This document shows positions 1 to 9,616 of a stretch of 64,000 nt of DNA, one piece after another. The position numbers were made by a program, and so were the translations under genes. Within the stretch, counting starts at the first letter, position 1. The number at the start of each line of letters is the position of its first letter. The notes under the pieces were generated by a model. That model saw only the letters and a list, made by a program, of their open reading frames with translations, was not told the DNA's origin and ran no database searches. Source of the stretch: Pseudomonas sp. RIT-562 (lineage in GTDB: Bacteria; Pseudomonadota; Gammaproteobacteria; Pseudomonadales; Pseudomonadaceae); assembly GCF_026241895.1 (NCBI RefSeq), contig NZ_JAPJIV010000026.1, positions 41,201-105,200 on the forward strand, in the 5' to 3' direction.

Positions 1-1104
1 CCAACGAATACCCGCTGTCATGGCCCATGGATCGTATCCCTTGGGCACACTCGGATAACTTTCGCTCAACAGCGCAAAACCCTGCCCGGAATCCGCATTA
101 TTCTCGATGTGAGAAACGTAGGTGTAGAGCTGGGTATTACTATTAAGCGAATACAGATAGCCCGCGTGGGTCGCCCAGGCGCGTGCGCCCTCGGCTTCGA
201 TACGGTGCGAGACACCGAGAGTGATGTCGCCCGGGCCAAAGGTTATGCGTGCGTTGACCATCTGAGCCGAGGCGAACCAGCGCACGTCGGTATCGCGTTC
301 GGAGTACACATAGTTGGCGCCCCACAATACGCCGCCGAGCCGGACGGTGCCGGACAGTACATGGGTGTTCTGCCGGTACAACTCGCCGGTCGTCAGCGAG
401 GGAGCTGAATCGTGCTGGTTGAAGCCATACCCCAGCTTGGTGTCGCCATCGCGATAGCGCAGGTTGAAGCCGCTGGTGCGGTTCTGATCCGGGCCATTTT
501 CAATGCTGGAGTTGCCGTAGGAGTACCCCAATTCACTGGAGAAGCCATGGACCTCCGGAGTCCGGTAGCGCACGGTGGTGTCGTAGAACCCTCCGGTGCC
601 GCTTTTGCCCAGGGTGGTGGTGTGTTCCAGGCTCATGATCGACGCCATGTTGGAAAGGCCATACATCGCCACGTCCGAATCGAGAAAGACCCAATAGATC
701 GGCATGTACAGGCTGCCCATGTCGACCGAACCGAAGGGGCCGGTCACCCCGGCGCCATAACCGCGGTTGGTGGAGATCCTGCCCTCGTTGTCGCCGGTAC
801 GCCAGATATTGCGCAACACCAGGCCGCGCTCACCGAATGCCCGCACGCCATAGCCGCTATTGCCCAGTGCATAGTCGATTTTCAGGCCGATTCGCGATGC
901 TTGCAGGTTGCCGTCCGAGACCATCGTATGGCCGGGATGATCGTCGGTGAACTTGCCGCCCTGCAACGACAGATCAAGAATTCCGTATGGGTTGATGCTC
1001 AGGTTCCCCGCTTTGAAGACCACGGGTGAGGCGGCATTGGCAGGGTTGTCCAGCAGTGCGCAAGTCATGGCAAAAGCAGCAAAAACGTAATTTTTATTAT
1101 TCAA
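1..1104 (-). CDS. Outer-membrane porin, general diffusion type (3' end outside window)
   Basis: This partial leftward gene runs off the left edge. I place the start at a TTG at 1104, because an in-frame stop lies just upstream and the next ATG (1068) would cut the signal peptide. The first 25 residues are a signal peptide ending in NPANA|A. The body is rich in alternating aromatic and polar strands with glycine turns (NRGYGAGVTGPFGSVDMG, SLYMPIYWVFLDSD), typical of Gram-negative general porins. It follows the sulfoquinovosidase on the same strand with about 105 bp between, so it is probably the outer-membrane entry route for the sulfosugar. Substrate specificity is inferred from context only. 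Confidence 0.8.
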   Translation of the reverse strand, partial: MNNKNYVFAAFAMTCALLDNPANAASPVVFKAGNLSINPYGILDLSLQGGKFTDDHPGHTMVSDGNLQASRIGLKIDYALGNSGYGVRAFGERGLVLRNIWRTGDNEGRISTNRGYGAGVTGPFGSVDMGSLYMPIYWVFLDSDVAMYGLSNMASIMSLEHTTTLGKSGTGGFYDTTVRYRTPEVHGFSSELGYSYGNSSIENGPDQNRTSGFNLRYRDGDTKLGYGFNQHDSAPSLTTGELYRQNTHVLSGTVRLGGVLWGANYVYSERDTDVRWFASAQMVNARITFGPGDITLGVSHRIEAEGARAWATHAGYLYSLNSNTQLYTYVSHIENNADSGQGFALLSESYPSVPKGYDPWAMTAGIRW

Positions 1105-1145
1105 GTTCGCTTACTCGGTACAGGTATGGGCGATATCAAGGCGCA

Positions 1146-1164
1146 GGGAGGCCCAACGCCTCCC
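1146..1164. other. Stem-loop between sulfoquinovosidase and porin genes
   Basis: GGGAGGC and GCCTCCC pair around a five-base loop. No T-run follows on the minus strand, so it is more likely an mRNA processing or attenuation hairpin than a full terminator. Confidence 0.4.
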
Positions 1165-1209
1165 GTGAGAGAGGCGCACCGGGCGCTGCGTGCCGAGAAG
1201 GGATTCAGC

Positions 1210-3255
1210 TCACTGAGCGAGGTCCACCAGGGTTTCGAAAGTCGCCTGCCAGCGACTGCCGATGCGGATGAACACCGGTGGTTCACCGAGCGGCGCGGCG
1301 ACCGTCACGCGCTGACCGCCGGCGTAGCGCTCGCCACTCCACAGGTGCTGCCATTGATCGCCATGAGGCAGATACGCCGTCCACTCGCGGTGGTTTTCGG
1401 CGTGCACGGGGGCCACCAGCAGGTCCTGTCCGTAGAGGTACTGATCCTGGATCGAGTAGGTCTGGCGATCATTCTCGTAGTGCAGAAACAGCGGACGCTG
1501 CAACGGCAACCCGCTAGCCTCGGCCTCGTCCACCAGGCTTTGCAGGTACGGTCGCAGGCCAACGTACAGCCGGGTCATACGGGCAAAATGCGCGTAAGTG
1601 TCAGCGTCTTGCCAGAACTGCAGGTTCTGGTCCGGACGATTACCTTCATGGGTACGCATCACCGGGGTGAACGCGGCCATTTCCGCCCAGCGCTGGAACA
1701 GTTCGGCGGTGCGGCAGTTGTCGTAGAGGCTGGTGTAGCCACCGATGTCGCTGTGGTGATAAGCGTTGCCGAGCAGGCCCGATGACAGAGCGCCACAGAT
1801 AACCGTCTGCAATCCGTCGTGCCGACTGAAGTCCACGGACTGGTCACCCGCCCACAACAATGGGCAATGACGTTGCACGCCGCTGTAACCGGCCCGCATG
1901 AAAAACAGTGCCTCGCCGGTCTTGCCGGCATTGGCGATCGCACGCGCATTGACCTCGGCCCAGCGCACCGGCCAGGCGTTGTGCTCAAGCATCGGGTCGG
2001 CGTCGCCCGCCAGTTTCAGGTCAATCGGCAGGTACTCGCCGAAGTCGGCCATCCAGCCCGACAAACCCTTGTCGAGCATCTCGCGGCGCAGGATTCGCTC
2101 CTCGAACCACTGCGCGGGCGCCGGCAAGGTGAAGTCGACCACACCACACAGGAACTCGCCGAAATCCACCAGGTAGGTGCCGCCTTCGATTCGCGTCGCC
2201 AGGTAACCGGCTTGCTGCGCTTCCCGGAATAACGGGCCATCGTTGCACAGGTAAGGATTCACATAGCCCATGAAACGGATGTCCTGCGCTTCAAGGCTTG
2301 CAACCCAGGCCGCGTGATCGGGGTAGCGCGTACTGTTCCATTGCCAGTCCCAGAACAGGCGTTTGCCAAAGGAAGTAATGCGCAAACCTTCCCAGTCCTC
2401 GCACCACAATGCACTGACCGCGACGCCTTGGGCGAGCGCATCGTCGAGTCGCGCCTGGGCGTGTTCGAGGCCGTTCTTCAAGCCGAGAATCGCCCCTTGC
2501 ATGACCCACTCCGGCAGGCGCGGCTGCCGACCGAAGTGGCTCGAAACCTGGCTGACCAACTGCACAAAATCGTCGCCCAGGAGGAATTCGAACGCCTGCG
2601 GAACCGCCCAGAATTGCAGTTCATGGAATTCGTCGTGGCGGAAATCGTAATCCGCGTAGGCGGTGGTCACCGCATGCAGGCAATAACGCTGTGAGGAGAT
2701 GTAGGTCGGCTGCGGATAATTGGTGTGATAGTAATCTCCGCCGGCATTGGCTTCGTTGTCCGCCTGCAGAGTCAGCCAGGTCGATTTATCCCGACCGACG
2801 CCCGGCTCTGAGGTCCACAACGGAAAGTTGCGCCCGCGCAGGTCGAAATACGACATCTGCTCGCCGCATCCCCAAACGTGTTCATCGGCTGCTGCCGGTA
2901 CCCGCAGCCACAGGCGGTTGATACCCGCATCGACATTCGACGGCACCAGGCGCAACACCTCGTCCTGCACTTGCAGGTTCAGGCTGAGCAGCACCGGACC
3001 GTCGGCCCAGGCACGAAAATCCAGGCGTGCCGCGGCTTGGTCGAGCCACACGTGACGCAGCGCAAGCCGCTCCTGAACGTAGTCGCGGATCGAGAAGTTG
3101 CCGCGCTGCATGCTGATGTCGGCCTCACCCTGACCAACGAAGATAGCCGGGTGGCGCTCGCTGTGACAGAACAACTCGCGGCCATCGACGACCAGGCGGA
3201 TTGCACCTTCGGCCTGGATGAAAGCGGCAGTGGAGAGTGAAGTTGAAGACGTCAT
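1210..3255 (-). CDS. yihQ: Sulfoquinovosidase, glycoside hydrolase family 31
   Basis: The 681-residue protein hydrolyses sulfoquinovosides, such as sulfoquinovosyl glycerol from plant sulfolipid, to free sulfoquinovose in the cytoplasm. The GH31 nucleophile lies in WMADFGEY (D404) and the acid/base in WAGDQSVDF (D471), matching D405 and D472 of E. coli YihQ. The sulfonate-binding residues that separate sulfoquinovosidases from other GH31 enzymes are also present: R299 and W302 in FGKRLFWDW, and Y507 in HSDIGGY (R301, W304 and Y508 in YihQ). The length is right for the family. Its ATG overlaps the symporter stop by one base (TGATG), implying translational coupling. An ordinary alpha-glucosidase is unlikely given the sulfonate pocket. 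Confidence 0.93.
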   Translation of the reverse strand: MTSSTSLSTAAFIQAEGAIRLVVDGRELFCHSERHPAIFVGQGEADISMQRGNFSIRDYVQERLALRHVWLDQAAARLDFRAWADGPVLLSLNLQVQDEVLRLVPSNVDAGINRLWLRVPAAADEHVWGCGEQMSYFDLRGRNFPLWTSEPGVGRDKSTWLTLQADNEANAGGDYYHTNYPQPTYISSQRYCLHAVTTAYADYDFRHDEFHELQFWAVPQAFEFLLGDDFVQLVSQVSSHFGRQPRLPEWVMQGAILGLKNGLEHAQARLDDALAQGVAVSALWCEDWEGLRITSFGKRLFWDWQWNSTRYPDHAAWVASLEAQDIRFMGYVNPYLCNDGPLFREAQQAGYLATRIEGGTYLVDFGEFLCGVVDFTLPAPAQWFEERILRREMLDKGLSGWMADFGEYLPIDLKLAGDADPMLEHNAWPVRWAEVNARAIANAGKTGEALFFMRAGYSGVQRHCPLLWAGDQSVDFSRHDGLQTVICGALSSGLLGNAYHHSDIGGYTSLYDNCRTAELFQRWAEMAAFTPVMRTHEGNRPDQNLQFWQDADTYAHFARMTRLYVGLRPYLQSLVDEAEASGLPLQRPLFLHYENDRQTYSIQDQYLYGQDLLVAPVHAENHREWTAYLPHGDQWQHLWSGERYAGGQRVTVAAPLGEPPVFIRIGSRWQATFETLVDLAQ

Positions 3256-5012
3256 CAGGATTGCACCTCGCAGGTAGGCAGGGAAGATTTGTCAGCAGGT
3301 TCGCGCTGCCGCCAGCGACGGCGAACCACGCTGATGGCGACCAGCGCCACGACCCACACTGTCGCCAACAGCGGCACAAACCAACTGCTCGGCCCGGCGG
3401 CACTGGCCACTCCCAGCGGCGAAAAAGTCAGGTAGATCGACACCAGTGCCCCTAGCAGCACGATGCTGAAGCTGCCCGCGTGACGCCAAGGCGTCAGGTC
3501 CATGATCCGGCTCGAGGTCTGCACCACATAGGGTTCAGCCCGGGCGTAGCGTTTACGCAAGGCGATCAGGATCAGCATTTCGATGGCGAACATGATGCCC
3601 ATCACATGGATGAAACTGATGCCCAGGCGCACGTCGATTTTCAGACCCAGCACGAACACCGCGTAGCACAGGGCATGCAGCCCCAGCACCAGTTTGGCCG
3701 GGAACGCTCCGCCGCGGGCATTGAAGAACCCGAACAGCATGATGGCGATGATCGGCATATTGAAGAAGCCGGTGAAGCGTCGCAGTACCGCGTAGATCCC
3801 TTCCGGCGCGTACATCAGCATCGGCGCGACCACCAGCGACACGAGCGCGGCGAGGATGCTCACGCGTTTGCCGAAGCGCACCAGCGCCTGATCATCGGCC
3901 AGTGGCCGCAGCGGCTTGTAGAAGTCGTAGGTGAGCAGCGTCGCGGTGCCGTTGATGATCGCGTTGAAGTGACTCATCACAGTGCCGAAGATCACCGCCA
4001 CGAAGAAGCCCTTCATCCACCACGGCATCAGCACCGACACCAGCGCCGGATAGGCCATGTCGGAGTTCGACAGCGGCTGATCGCGGAACAGATGCCAGGC
4101 GATGACGCCGGGCATCAGCATGGCCAGAGGCACCAGCAGTTTCAGGCAGCCGGACAACAGCACGCCCTTCTGGCCTTCGGCGAGGTTTTTCGCCGCCATG
4201 CTTTTCTGCACGATCGCCTGGTTGGTGCACCAGTAGAAGAGGTTGGCCACAATCATCCCGGTGAAGATGGCGCCGAATGGAACCTTGTCCTGCGGGCCGC
4301 CGATGGCATTCAGCTTCTCGGGGGAATCCTGCATGATCGTTTGCGCGCCGGACAGTACATCGCCCTGGCCGAGGGTCCACAGGCCAATGATCGGGATCAG
4401 GATGACCACCACCAGCAGGCCGATGCCGTTAATGGTGTCCGACACCGCCACTGCGCGCAGACCGCCCAGTACCGCATACGCCGCGCCAATCACCCCGGTG
4501 CTGACGATCAGCAACGAAATGGTGGCCGGGTAGGACCAGCCGAGAATACCTTGCAGGTCGAATATCTGGTTGAAGGTGATCGCCCCCAGGTATAGCGACG
4601 CGGGGTTCAGGACCAGCGTGTAGGTGGCAACCATCAGGGCGCTGACTACGCGACGGGTGGTGACGTCATAGCGCTTCTCGATGAACTCCGGCAGCGTGGA
4701 GAAACCGCCACGCATGTAGCGCGGCAGAAAGAACAACGCCAGGGCGATGGTCGAGACTGCGGCAGTGGCTTCCCATGCCATGGAGCTGAGGTTGTGGGCA
4801 TAGGAGTCACCGTTGAGGCCAATCAACTGGTCGATGGATAAGTTGGTGAGCATCATCGAGCCGGCGATGAACCAGCCGTTGAGACCACCGCTGGCCATGA
4901 AGTAGCCATGGGCGCCAACGTCCTTGGCCTTGCGCGTGAAGGACCAGGAAATGGCGGCCACCAGGCCGGTAAAGAACAGCATGCTAAGGAAGGTGAACAG
5001 GGACGTATTCAT
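3255..5012 (-). CDS. Sodium:solute symporter (SSS family), probable sulfoquinovose/sulfoquinovoside importer
   Basis: The 585-residue inner-membrane protein has 13-14 hydrophobic segments. It shows SSS-family features: an N-terminal helix, the conserved stretch MLTNLSIDQLIGLNG near residues 53-67, and PRYMRGGFSTLPEFIEKRYD near 95-114. It heads the run that continues into the sulfoquinovosidase, and its upstream region carries two LacI-type palindromes. The family imports sugars and organic acids with Na+. The sulfosugar substrate is inferred from the neighbours; in E. coli the equivalent carriers are MFS proteins. Confidence 0.85.
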   Translation of the reverse strand: MNTSLFTFLSMLFFTGLVAAISWSFTRKAKDVGAHGYFMASGGLNGWFIAGSMMLTNLSIDQLIGLNGDSYAHNLSSMAWEATAAVSTIALALFFLPRYMRGGFSTLPEFIEKRYDVTTRRVVSALMVATYTLVLNPASLYLGAITFNQIFDLQGILGWSYPATISLLIVSTGVIGAAYAVLGGLRAVAVSDTINGIGLLVVVILIPIIGLWTLGQGDVLSGAQTIMQDSPEKLNAIGGPQDKVPFGAIFTGMIVANLFYWCTNQAIVQKSMAAKNLAEGQKGVLLSGCLKLLVPLAMLMPGVIAWHLFRDQPLSNSDMAYPALVSVLMPWWMKGFFVAVIFGTVMSHFNAIINGTATLLTYDFYKPLRPLADDQALVRFGKRVSILAALVSLVVAPMLMYAPEGIYAVLRRFTGFFNMPIIAIMLFGFFNARGGAFPAKLVLGLHALCYAVFVLGLKIDVRLGISFIHVMGIMFAIEMLILIALRKRYARAEPYVVQTSSRIMDLTPWRHAGSFSIVLLGALVSIYLTFSPLGVASAAGPSSWFVPLLATVWVVALVAISVVRRRWRQREPADKSSLPTCEVQS

Positions 5013-5057
5013 TTTTTATAGTTGTTCTCCAACACGGGTTGGGTAGACGCTCGGATA

Positions 5058-5077
5058 AAAATCGCAGCGCTGCTAAA
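5058..5077. promoter_or_regulatory. LacI-family operator 1
   Basis: AAAATCGCAGCGCTGCTAAA contains the perfect ten-base palindrome GCAGCGCTGC. It has the same core as the sites at 5104, 11326 and 11370. It lies 46 bp centre-to-centre from operator 2, just downstream of the proposed -10 box of the symporter. Confidence 0.75.
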
Positions 5078-5105
5078 TGGTACGTGGCGAGCATAAACCA
5101 AGCAA
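5077..5105 (-). promoter_or_regulatory. Candidate sigma-70 promoter of the symporter operon
   Basis: On the minus strand TTGCTT (5105-5100) and TACCAT (5082-5077) are separated by 17 bp. The -35 box abuts one palindromic operator and the -10 box abuts the other, as expected for a LacI-repressed promoter. The hexamers are only moderate matches. Confidence 0.4.
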
Positions 5106-5125
5106 AATCGTAGCGCTACGATTTT
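5104..5125. promoter_or_regulatory. LacI-family operator 2 (perfect 22-bp palindrome)
   Basis: This site is a perfect inverted repeat with core ATCGTAGCGCTACGAT flanked by AAA and TTT. It sits between the divergent symporter and LacI genes, so it can control both, including autoregulation of the regulator. Confidence 0.82.
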
Positions 5126-5242
5126 TCCTTCGTTTTGCGCGCATTTTTGTTCGCATTCGAATTTTGGCGAGCTGGCGTGCTCGTGATTGACTTGAAAGCG
5201 CCCTGCTTTCATTCTCTTGGACTTTTGCACCCGAGGAAACCA

Positions 5243-6307
5243 ATGAGCGACTTACCGGCAACCATCGCCAACGGCAATGCGGGCCGTCGCAAAGGCAACC
5301 GCGTGACCATGGACGAAGTCGCCGAGCGGGCAAATGTCTCGCCCAGTACCGTTTCATTGTTCCTGCGCGACCCTGACGCCGTCTCCAGCAAGCGCGCCGA
5401 ACGCATCCGCGAGGCCATCGCCGAGACCGGCTACACCATCAATCGCCTGGCCGGCGCCCTGGCCGCGTCCCACAGCCGCACGGTGGCGGTGATCGTGCCG
5501 TCGATGATCAACGCGTTTTTTTCGGAGACCCTGCAGGCCATGCAGGACGTATTCGAAGCCCGTGGTTATCAGTTGCTGATCAGCAACAGCAACTACGATC
5601 CCGACCGCGAACTGGAACTGCTGCGCGCGCATTTATCCTGGTCGCCTGCAGCACTGGTGCTCACCGGCAACCAGCATGAAGCCGCCCGTTCGCTGCTCGA
5701 AGCCACCGGCATTCCGGTGGCGCAAATGTGGGAGCTGGGTGACGATCCGTTCCATCTGCAGGTCGGTTTTTTTCACGAAGATGTCGGCGCTGCGCTGGCC
5801 GAGCATTTGTACGAATCAGGCCTGCGCCGCTTCACCTATGTCGGTTCGCGGATGCACCTCGACCATCGCGCGCAAAAACGTGCCGAGGGCTTCCGTGTCT
5901 GGCTGGAGAAAAAGGGTTGCACCGCGACGATTATCGCCCTGGAAGAAAGCACTTCCGAGGTGGTATTGACCCAGGTGTTTGACCAGTTGGCCAAGACGGC
6001 AGACCAGCCTCAGGGCCTGTGCTGCTCCAACGATGTACTGGCGATTGGCGCGCTGTTCGAAGCCCGGCGCCGCGGCATTGATGTACCCGGCCAATTGGCG
6101 ATTGCCGGTTTTGGCGACTTGCCCCTGAGCAAGCTCAGCGCGCCGCGCCTGACCACCGTGCGCCCATATCCGCTGGAGATCGGCCGCACGGTCGCCACTC
6201 GCCTGCTGCAGTGGATCGAAACCGGCACCCTGCCCGCCGAGCCGGAAACCGTGGACCTGGGTTTCGAGCTGATTGTGCGCGAGAGCACCCGCACCACGGC
6301 GCAGTGA
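5243..6307 (+). CDS. LacI-family transcriptional regulator of the sulfoquinovose genes
   Basis: The 354-residue protein has an N-terminal LacI helix-turn-helix (VTMDEVAERANVSPSTVS, residues about 18-35), a hinge helix and a periplasmic-binding-like effector domain (FGDLPLSKLSAPRLTTVRP near the C terminus). I start it at ATG 5243, preceded by GAGGAAAC. An upstream in-frame ATG at 5135 would place the HTH 36 residues further in and overlap the promoter. It is divergent from the symporter and convergent with the aldehyde dehydrogenase. The four shared palindromes flanking it and the aldolase operon are its likely targets. The effector is probably sulfoquinovose or a pathway intermediate. Confidence 0.9.
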   Translation: MSDLPATIANGNAGRRKGNRVTMDEVAERANVSPSTVSLFLRDPDAVSSKRAERIREAIAETGYTINRLAGALAASHSRTVAVIVPSMINAFFSETLQAMQDVFEARGYQLLISNSNYDPDRELELLRAHLSWSPAALVLTGNQHEAARSLLEATGIPVAQMWELGDDPFHLQVGFFHEDVGAALAEHLYESGLRRFTYVGSRMHLDHRAQKRAEGFRVWLEKKGCTATIIALEESTSEVVLTQVFDQLAKTADQPQGLCCSNDVLAIGALFEARRRGIDVPGQLAIAGFGDLPLSKLSAPRLTTVRPYPLEIGRTVATRLLQWIETGTLPAEPETVDLGFELIVRESTRTTAQ

Positions 6308-6308
6308 T

Positions 6309-6331
6309 GCGGGAGGCGCAGAGCCTCCCGC
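6309..6331. terminator. Stem-loop between convergent LacI and aldehyde dehydrogenase genes
   Basis: GCGGGAGGC and GCCTCCCGC form a nine-base-pair stem with a five-base loop directly after the LacI stop codon. There is no clear T-run, so efficiency is uncertain. Confidence 0.5.
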
Positions 6332-6352
6332 GGTAGTTCAAGTCACACGTGC

Positions 6353-7813
6353 TCAGCGGTTGACACCGCCCAGGCACACGTACTTGATCTCCAGATAGTC
6401 CTCGATGCCGTAGCGCGATCCTTCACGACCCAGGCCGGACTGTTTGACGCCACCAAACGGCGCCATCTCATTGGCGATGGCAGCCGTGTTGACGCCAACC
6501 ATGCCGTACTCCAGCTCTTCGCTGACGCGCATCACCCGCCCGATATCCCGGGTATAGAAGTAGCTGGCCAGGCCAAACTCTGTGGCATTGGCATGCTCGA
6601 TGACCTCCTCTTCCGAGCTGAAGCGAAACAGCGGTGCCAATGGGCCGAATGTCTCTTCCTGCGCGACTTTCATGGCGGCGGTGACACCGCTCAGCACGGT
6701 GGGCTCGAAGAAGCTGCCACCCAAGGCTGAGCGTTGCCCGCCGGTGACCAGCCGCGCGCCTTTCTTCAGTGCATCACCGATATGCTCTTCGACCTTGCGC
6801 ACGGCGGCCTCGTCGATCATCGGCCCCTGGGTCACGCCCTGTTCCAGGCCATTGCCCAGCACCAGTTTCTGCGCCGCTGCGGCGAGCTTGGCAGCGAACT
6901 GCTCATAGACGCTGTCCTGCACGTAGATGCGGTTGGCGCAGACGCAGGTCTGCCCGGCATTGCGGAACTTGGACAGTATGGCGCCCTCGACCGCCTCGTC
7001 CAGGTCGGCGTCATCGAACACTATGAACGGCGCATTGCCGCCCAACTCCATCGAGACCTTCTTCACCGTGTCAGCACATTGCCCGATCAGCAGGCGCCCC
7101 ACCGGAGTGGAACCGGTGAAGCTGAATTTGCGCACCAGGGGGTGGCGCGTCAGCACGGCGCCTATCTGCGTCGCGCTGCCGGTAACGACGCTGAACACTC
7201 CTGCTGGAATCCCCGCACGTTGCGCCAGCGCTGCCAGCGCCAGGGCCGATAGCGGAGTCTGGCTGGCCGGACGCAGGACCATGGCGCAGCCTGCTGCCAA
7301 TGCCGGCGCGACTTTGCGGGTGATCATTGCGTGGGGGAAATTCCAGGGCGTGATCGCCGCCGCCACCCCGATAGGTTCCTTGGTTACCAGGATGCGCTTG
7401 TCCGCCGACGGCTGTGCAATGGTGTCGCCGTAGACCCGCTTGGCTTCCTCGGCGAACCACTGCACAAACGAGGTGCCGTTGGCCAGTTCGCCACGGGCCT
7501 CGGCCAATGGCTTGCCCTGTTCAGCGGTGAGGATCAATGCGAGGTCATCGAGGTTGTCCTGCATCAGCCGGTACCAGGCCTGCAGCAACTCCGAGCGCTC
7601 CTTGGCGGTCTTGCGCTTCCACTGTTTGAACGCCTTGTGCGCGGCAATCACAGCCCGCTCGGCCTCGGCTTCGCCCATCTGCGGCACCCTTGCGAGCAAC
7701 TCGCCGGTGGCCGGGTTGGTGACATCGAACGTCGCCCCGCTGTCGGCACCGACCCATTGCCCGTCGATATAAGCCAGCTGTTTGAACAGCGAAGAATCCT
7801 TGAGATTGAGCAT
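6353..7813 (-). CDS. NAD(P)-dependent aldehyde dehydrogenase, probable sulfolactaldehyde dehydrogenase
   Basis: The 486-residue protein belongs to the succinate-semialdehyde dehydrogenase (GabD-like) branch. Visible elements are the Rossmann-side motif TPWNFP (N158), MELGGNAPF (general base E256) and NAGQTCVCANRIYV (nucleophile C290). In the sulfo-Entner-Doudoroff pathway this branch oxidises 3-sulfolactaldehyde to 3-sulfolactate. It is the last gene of the leftward aldolase-exporter-dehydratase-dehydrogenase run, 36 bp after the dehydratase, with CAGGAG before its ATG. A GabD housekeeping role is the alternative, but the context argues against it. Confidence 0.88.
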   Translation of the reverse strand: MLNLKDSSLFKQLAYIDGQWVGADSGATFDVTNPATGELLARVPQMGEAEAERAVIAAHKAFKQWKRKTAKERSELLQAWYRLMQDNLDDLALILTAEQGKPLAEARGELANGTSFVQWFAEEAKRVYGDTIAQPSADKRILVTKEPIGVAAAITPWNFPHAMITRKVAPALAAGCAMVLRPASQTPLSALALAALAQRAGIPAGVFSVVTGSATQIGAVLTRHPLVRKFSFTGSTPVGRLLIGQCADTVKKVSMELGGNAPFIVFDDADLDEAVEGAILSKFRNAGQTCVCANRIYVQDSVYEQFAAKLAAAAQKLVLGNGLEQGVTQGPMIDEAAVRKVEEHIGDALKKGARLVTGGQRSALGGSFFEPTVLSGVTAAMKVAQEETFGPLAPLFRFSSEEEVIEHANATEFGLASYFYTRDIGRVMRVSEELEYGMVGVNTAAIANEMAPFGGVKQSGLGREGSRYGIEDYLEIKYVCLGGVNR

Positions 7814-7849
7814 GAGGTTCGAACTCCTGTGCAGGTCAAAAAAAACGGA

Positions 7850-9589
7850 TCAATGAATCGGAGGCTCGGGCACGACTTCCCCAGCTTGCAGGAAATCGAA
7901 ATCGCAGCCTTCGTTGGCCTGGGTCACGTGCTGTTGATAGAGCGCCGCAAAGGAGCGGCCGTATTGCCGATGAACCGGCACGTGCGCGGCGCGCCGGCGA
8001 GCCAGTTCTTCATCGCTGACGCGCATGTTCAGGGTGCCGGCCGCGATGTCCAGATCGATGATGTCGCCAGTGCGCACCAGGCACAGCGGGCCGCCCACCG
8101 CCGCTTCCGGGGCCACGTGCAGCACACAGCTGCCGTAGTGAGTGCCGCTCATGCGCGAATCGGAAATCCGCAGCATGTCGCGTACCCCGGCTTCCAAGAG
8201 CTTTTTCGGGATAGGCAAATTGCCCCACTCGGGCATGCCTGGGGCGCCTACCGGCCCGGCATTGCGCAGCACCAGCACGGTGTCGGCGGTAATTTCCAGC
8301 GCCGGATCGTCAATCATCCGGCTCAGGGTTTCATGATCGTCGAACACCAGCGCCGGCCCCGAATGCTTGCGCAAAGCCGGGCTTGCAGCAGAGGATTTCA
8401 TTACTGCGCCATCGGGACACAGGTTGCCGCGCACCAGCGCCAGGGTGGCACCCTGGTCAAGACCGACTACGGGGTTATCGAGGCTGCGGATAATGTCGGT
8501 GTCGTAGCACTTGGCATCGGCAAGCAACGAATCCCAGGTCTGCCCGGTGGCCCCGGCGCAATCGAGCGCCAGGAACGGCGTAATCTCGCGCATCAGTGCC
8601 CGCAGACCGCCCGCAAAGTGGTAGTCCTCCATCAGCCCATTGCCGGAAGGAAACAGGTTCAGCAGCACCGGAATCTCTGCCGCTGTCGCCGCCAGTTGCT
8701 CCAGGGTCAGGTCGATCCCGGCACGTCGGGCGATGGCAATCAGGTGAATGGCCGCGTTGGTCGAACCGCCCATGGCCATGTACACCGCCACGCCATTGGC
8801 AAAGTGCGCCGGGGTCAGCCAGGTGGATGGCCGACGGTCGCGCCAGATCAGATCAACAATGGTCTCGCCGCACTGCGAAGCCATGCGCGGGTGGGCCGCA
8901 TCAGCCGCCGGAATGCTCGATGCCCCCGGCAAGGTGAAGCCGATGGCGTCGGCGATGCTGGTCATGGTCGACGCCGTGCCCACGGTGTTGCAGGTGCCGA
9001 TGGAACGGGTCATAGCCCCTTCCAGTTCTTCCCAGGCCACCGTATCGATCAGCCCCAGGCGCCGCTCGTCCCAGAACTTCTTGGTGTGGGTGCCGGCGCC
9101 GGTTTTAACTCCGCGCCACTGGCCGTTGGACATCGGCCCAGCCGGGCAATACAGAATCGGCAGGTCCATGCTCAGGGCGCCCATCAGCAGGCCCGGGGTG
9201 GACTTGTCACAGCCACCGAGCAACACCGCGCCGTCGATGGGCAGGGAGCGCAGCAGTTCTTCGGTTTCCATGGCCAACAGGTTGCGATAGAGCATGGTGG
9301 TCGGCTTGACCATCACCTCACCCACCGACTGCACCGGCAGTTCTACCGGAAACCCGCCCGCTGCCCACACCCCGCGCTTGACCGCTTCTGCTCGTTCGCG
9401 CAGGTGCGAATGACAGGGAGACAGCTCGCTCCAGGTGTTCAGTATGGCGACCACTGGCTTGCCCATGAACTCCTCGCGCCGCAGCCCGATCTGCTGCATG
9501 CGCTGACGATGGGCAAAAGCCCGGATCGTGTCCGGAGCGAACCAGCGCTGGCTGCGTAGCTCTTCCAGTTTTTTGTGATTATCTGACAT
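7850..9589 (-). CDS. IlvD/Edd-family dehydratase, probable 6-deoxy-6-sulfogluconate dehydratase
   Basis: The 579-residue protein is an Fe-S dehydratase of the dihydroxyacid/phosphogluconate dehydratase family. Probable cluster cysteines are C59 (SELSPCHSHL), C127 (GGCDKSTPG) and C200 (GTCNTVGTASTM). The C-terminal signature SDSRMSGTHYG is present. The sulfo-Entner-Doudoroff role is to dehydrate sulfogluconate to 2-keto-3,6-dideoxy-6-sulfogluconate (KDSG). It lies between the exporter and the sulfolactaldehyde dehydrogenase on the same strand. Other IlvD paralogues act on sugar acids such as xylonate, so the substrate rests on context. Confidence 0.88.
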   Translation of the reverse strand: MSDNHKKLEELRSQRWFAPDTIRAFAHRQRMQQIGLRREEFMGKPVVAILNTWSELSPCHSHLRERAEAVKRGVWAAGGFPVELPVQSVGEVMVKPTTMLYRNLLAMETEELLRSLPIDGAVLLGGCDKSTPGLLMGALSMDLPILYCPAGPMSNGQWRGVKTGAGTHTKKFWDERRLGLIDTVAWEELEGAMTRSIGTCNTVGTASTMTSIADAIGFTLPGASSIPAADAAHPRMASQCGETIVDLIWRDRRPSTWLTPAHFANGVAVYMAMGGSTNAAIHLIAIARRAGIDLTLEQLAATAAEIPVLLNLFPSGNGLMEDYHFAGGLRALMREITPFLALDCAGATGQTWDSLLADAKCYDTDIIRSLDNPVVGLDQGATLALVRGNLCPDGAVMKSSAASPALRKHSGPALVFDDHETLSRMIDDPALEITADTVLVLRNAGPVGAPGMPEWGNLPIPKKLLEAGVRDMLRISDSRMSGTHYGSCVLHVAPEAAVGGPLCLVRTGDIIDLDIAAGTLNMRVSDEELARRRAAHVPVHRQYGRSFAALYQQHVTQANEGCDFDFLQAGEVVPEPPIH

Positions 9590-9616
9590 GAAATGGCTTC
9601 CGCTTGACTCGAGAAT

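Noticed and set aside
3480..4595. 371-codon plus-strand frame rich in His and Gln
   Set aside because: It is antisense to the symporter. The His/Gln bias reflects reversed hydrophobic codons.
7331..9559. 742-codon plus-strand frame
   Set aside because: It is the shadow of the dehydratase gene on the minus strand, with no recognisable domain.
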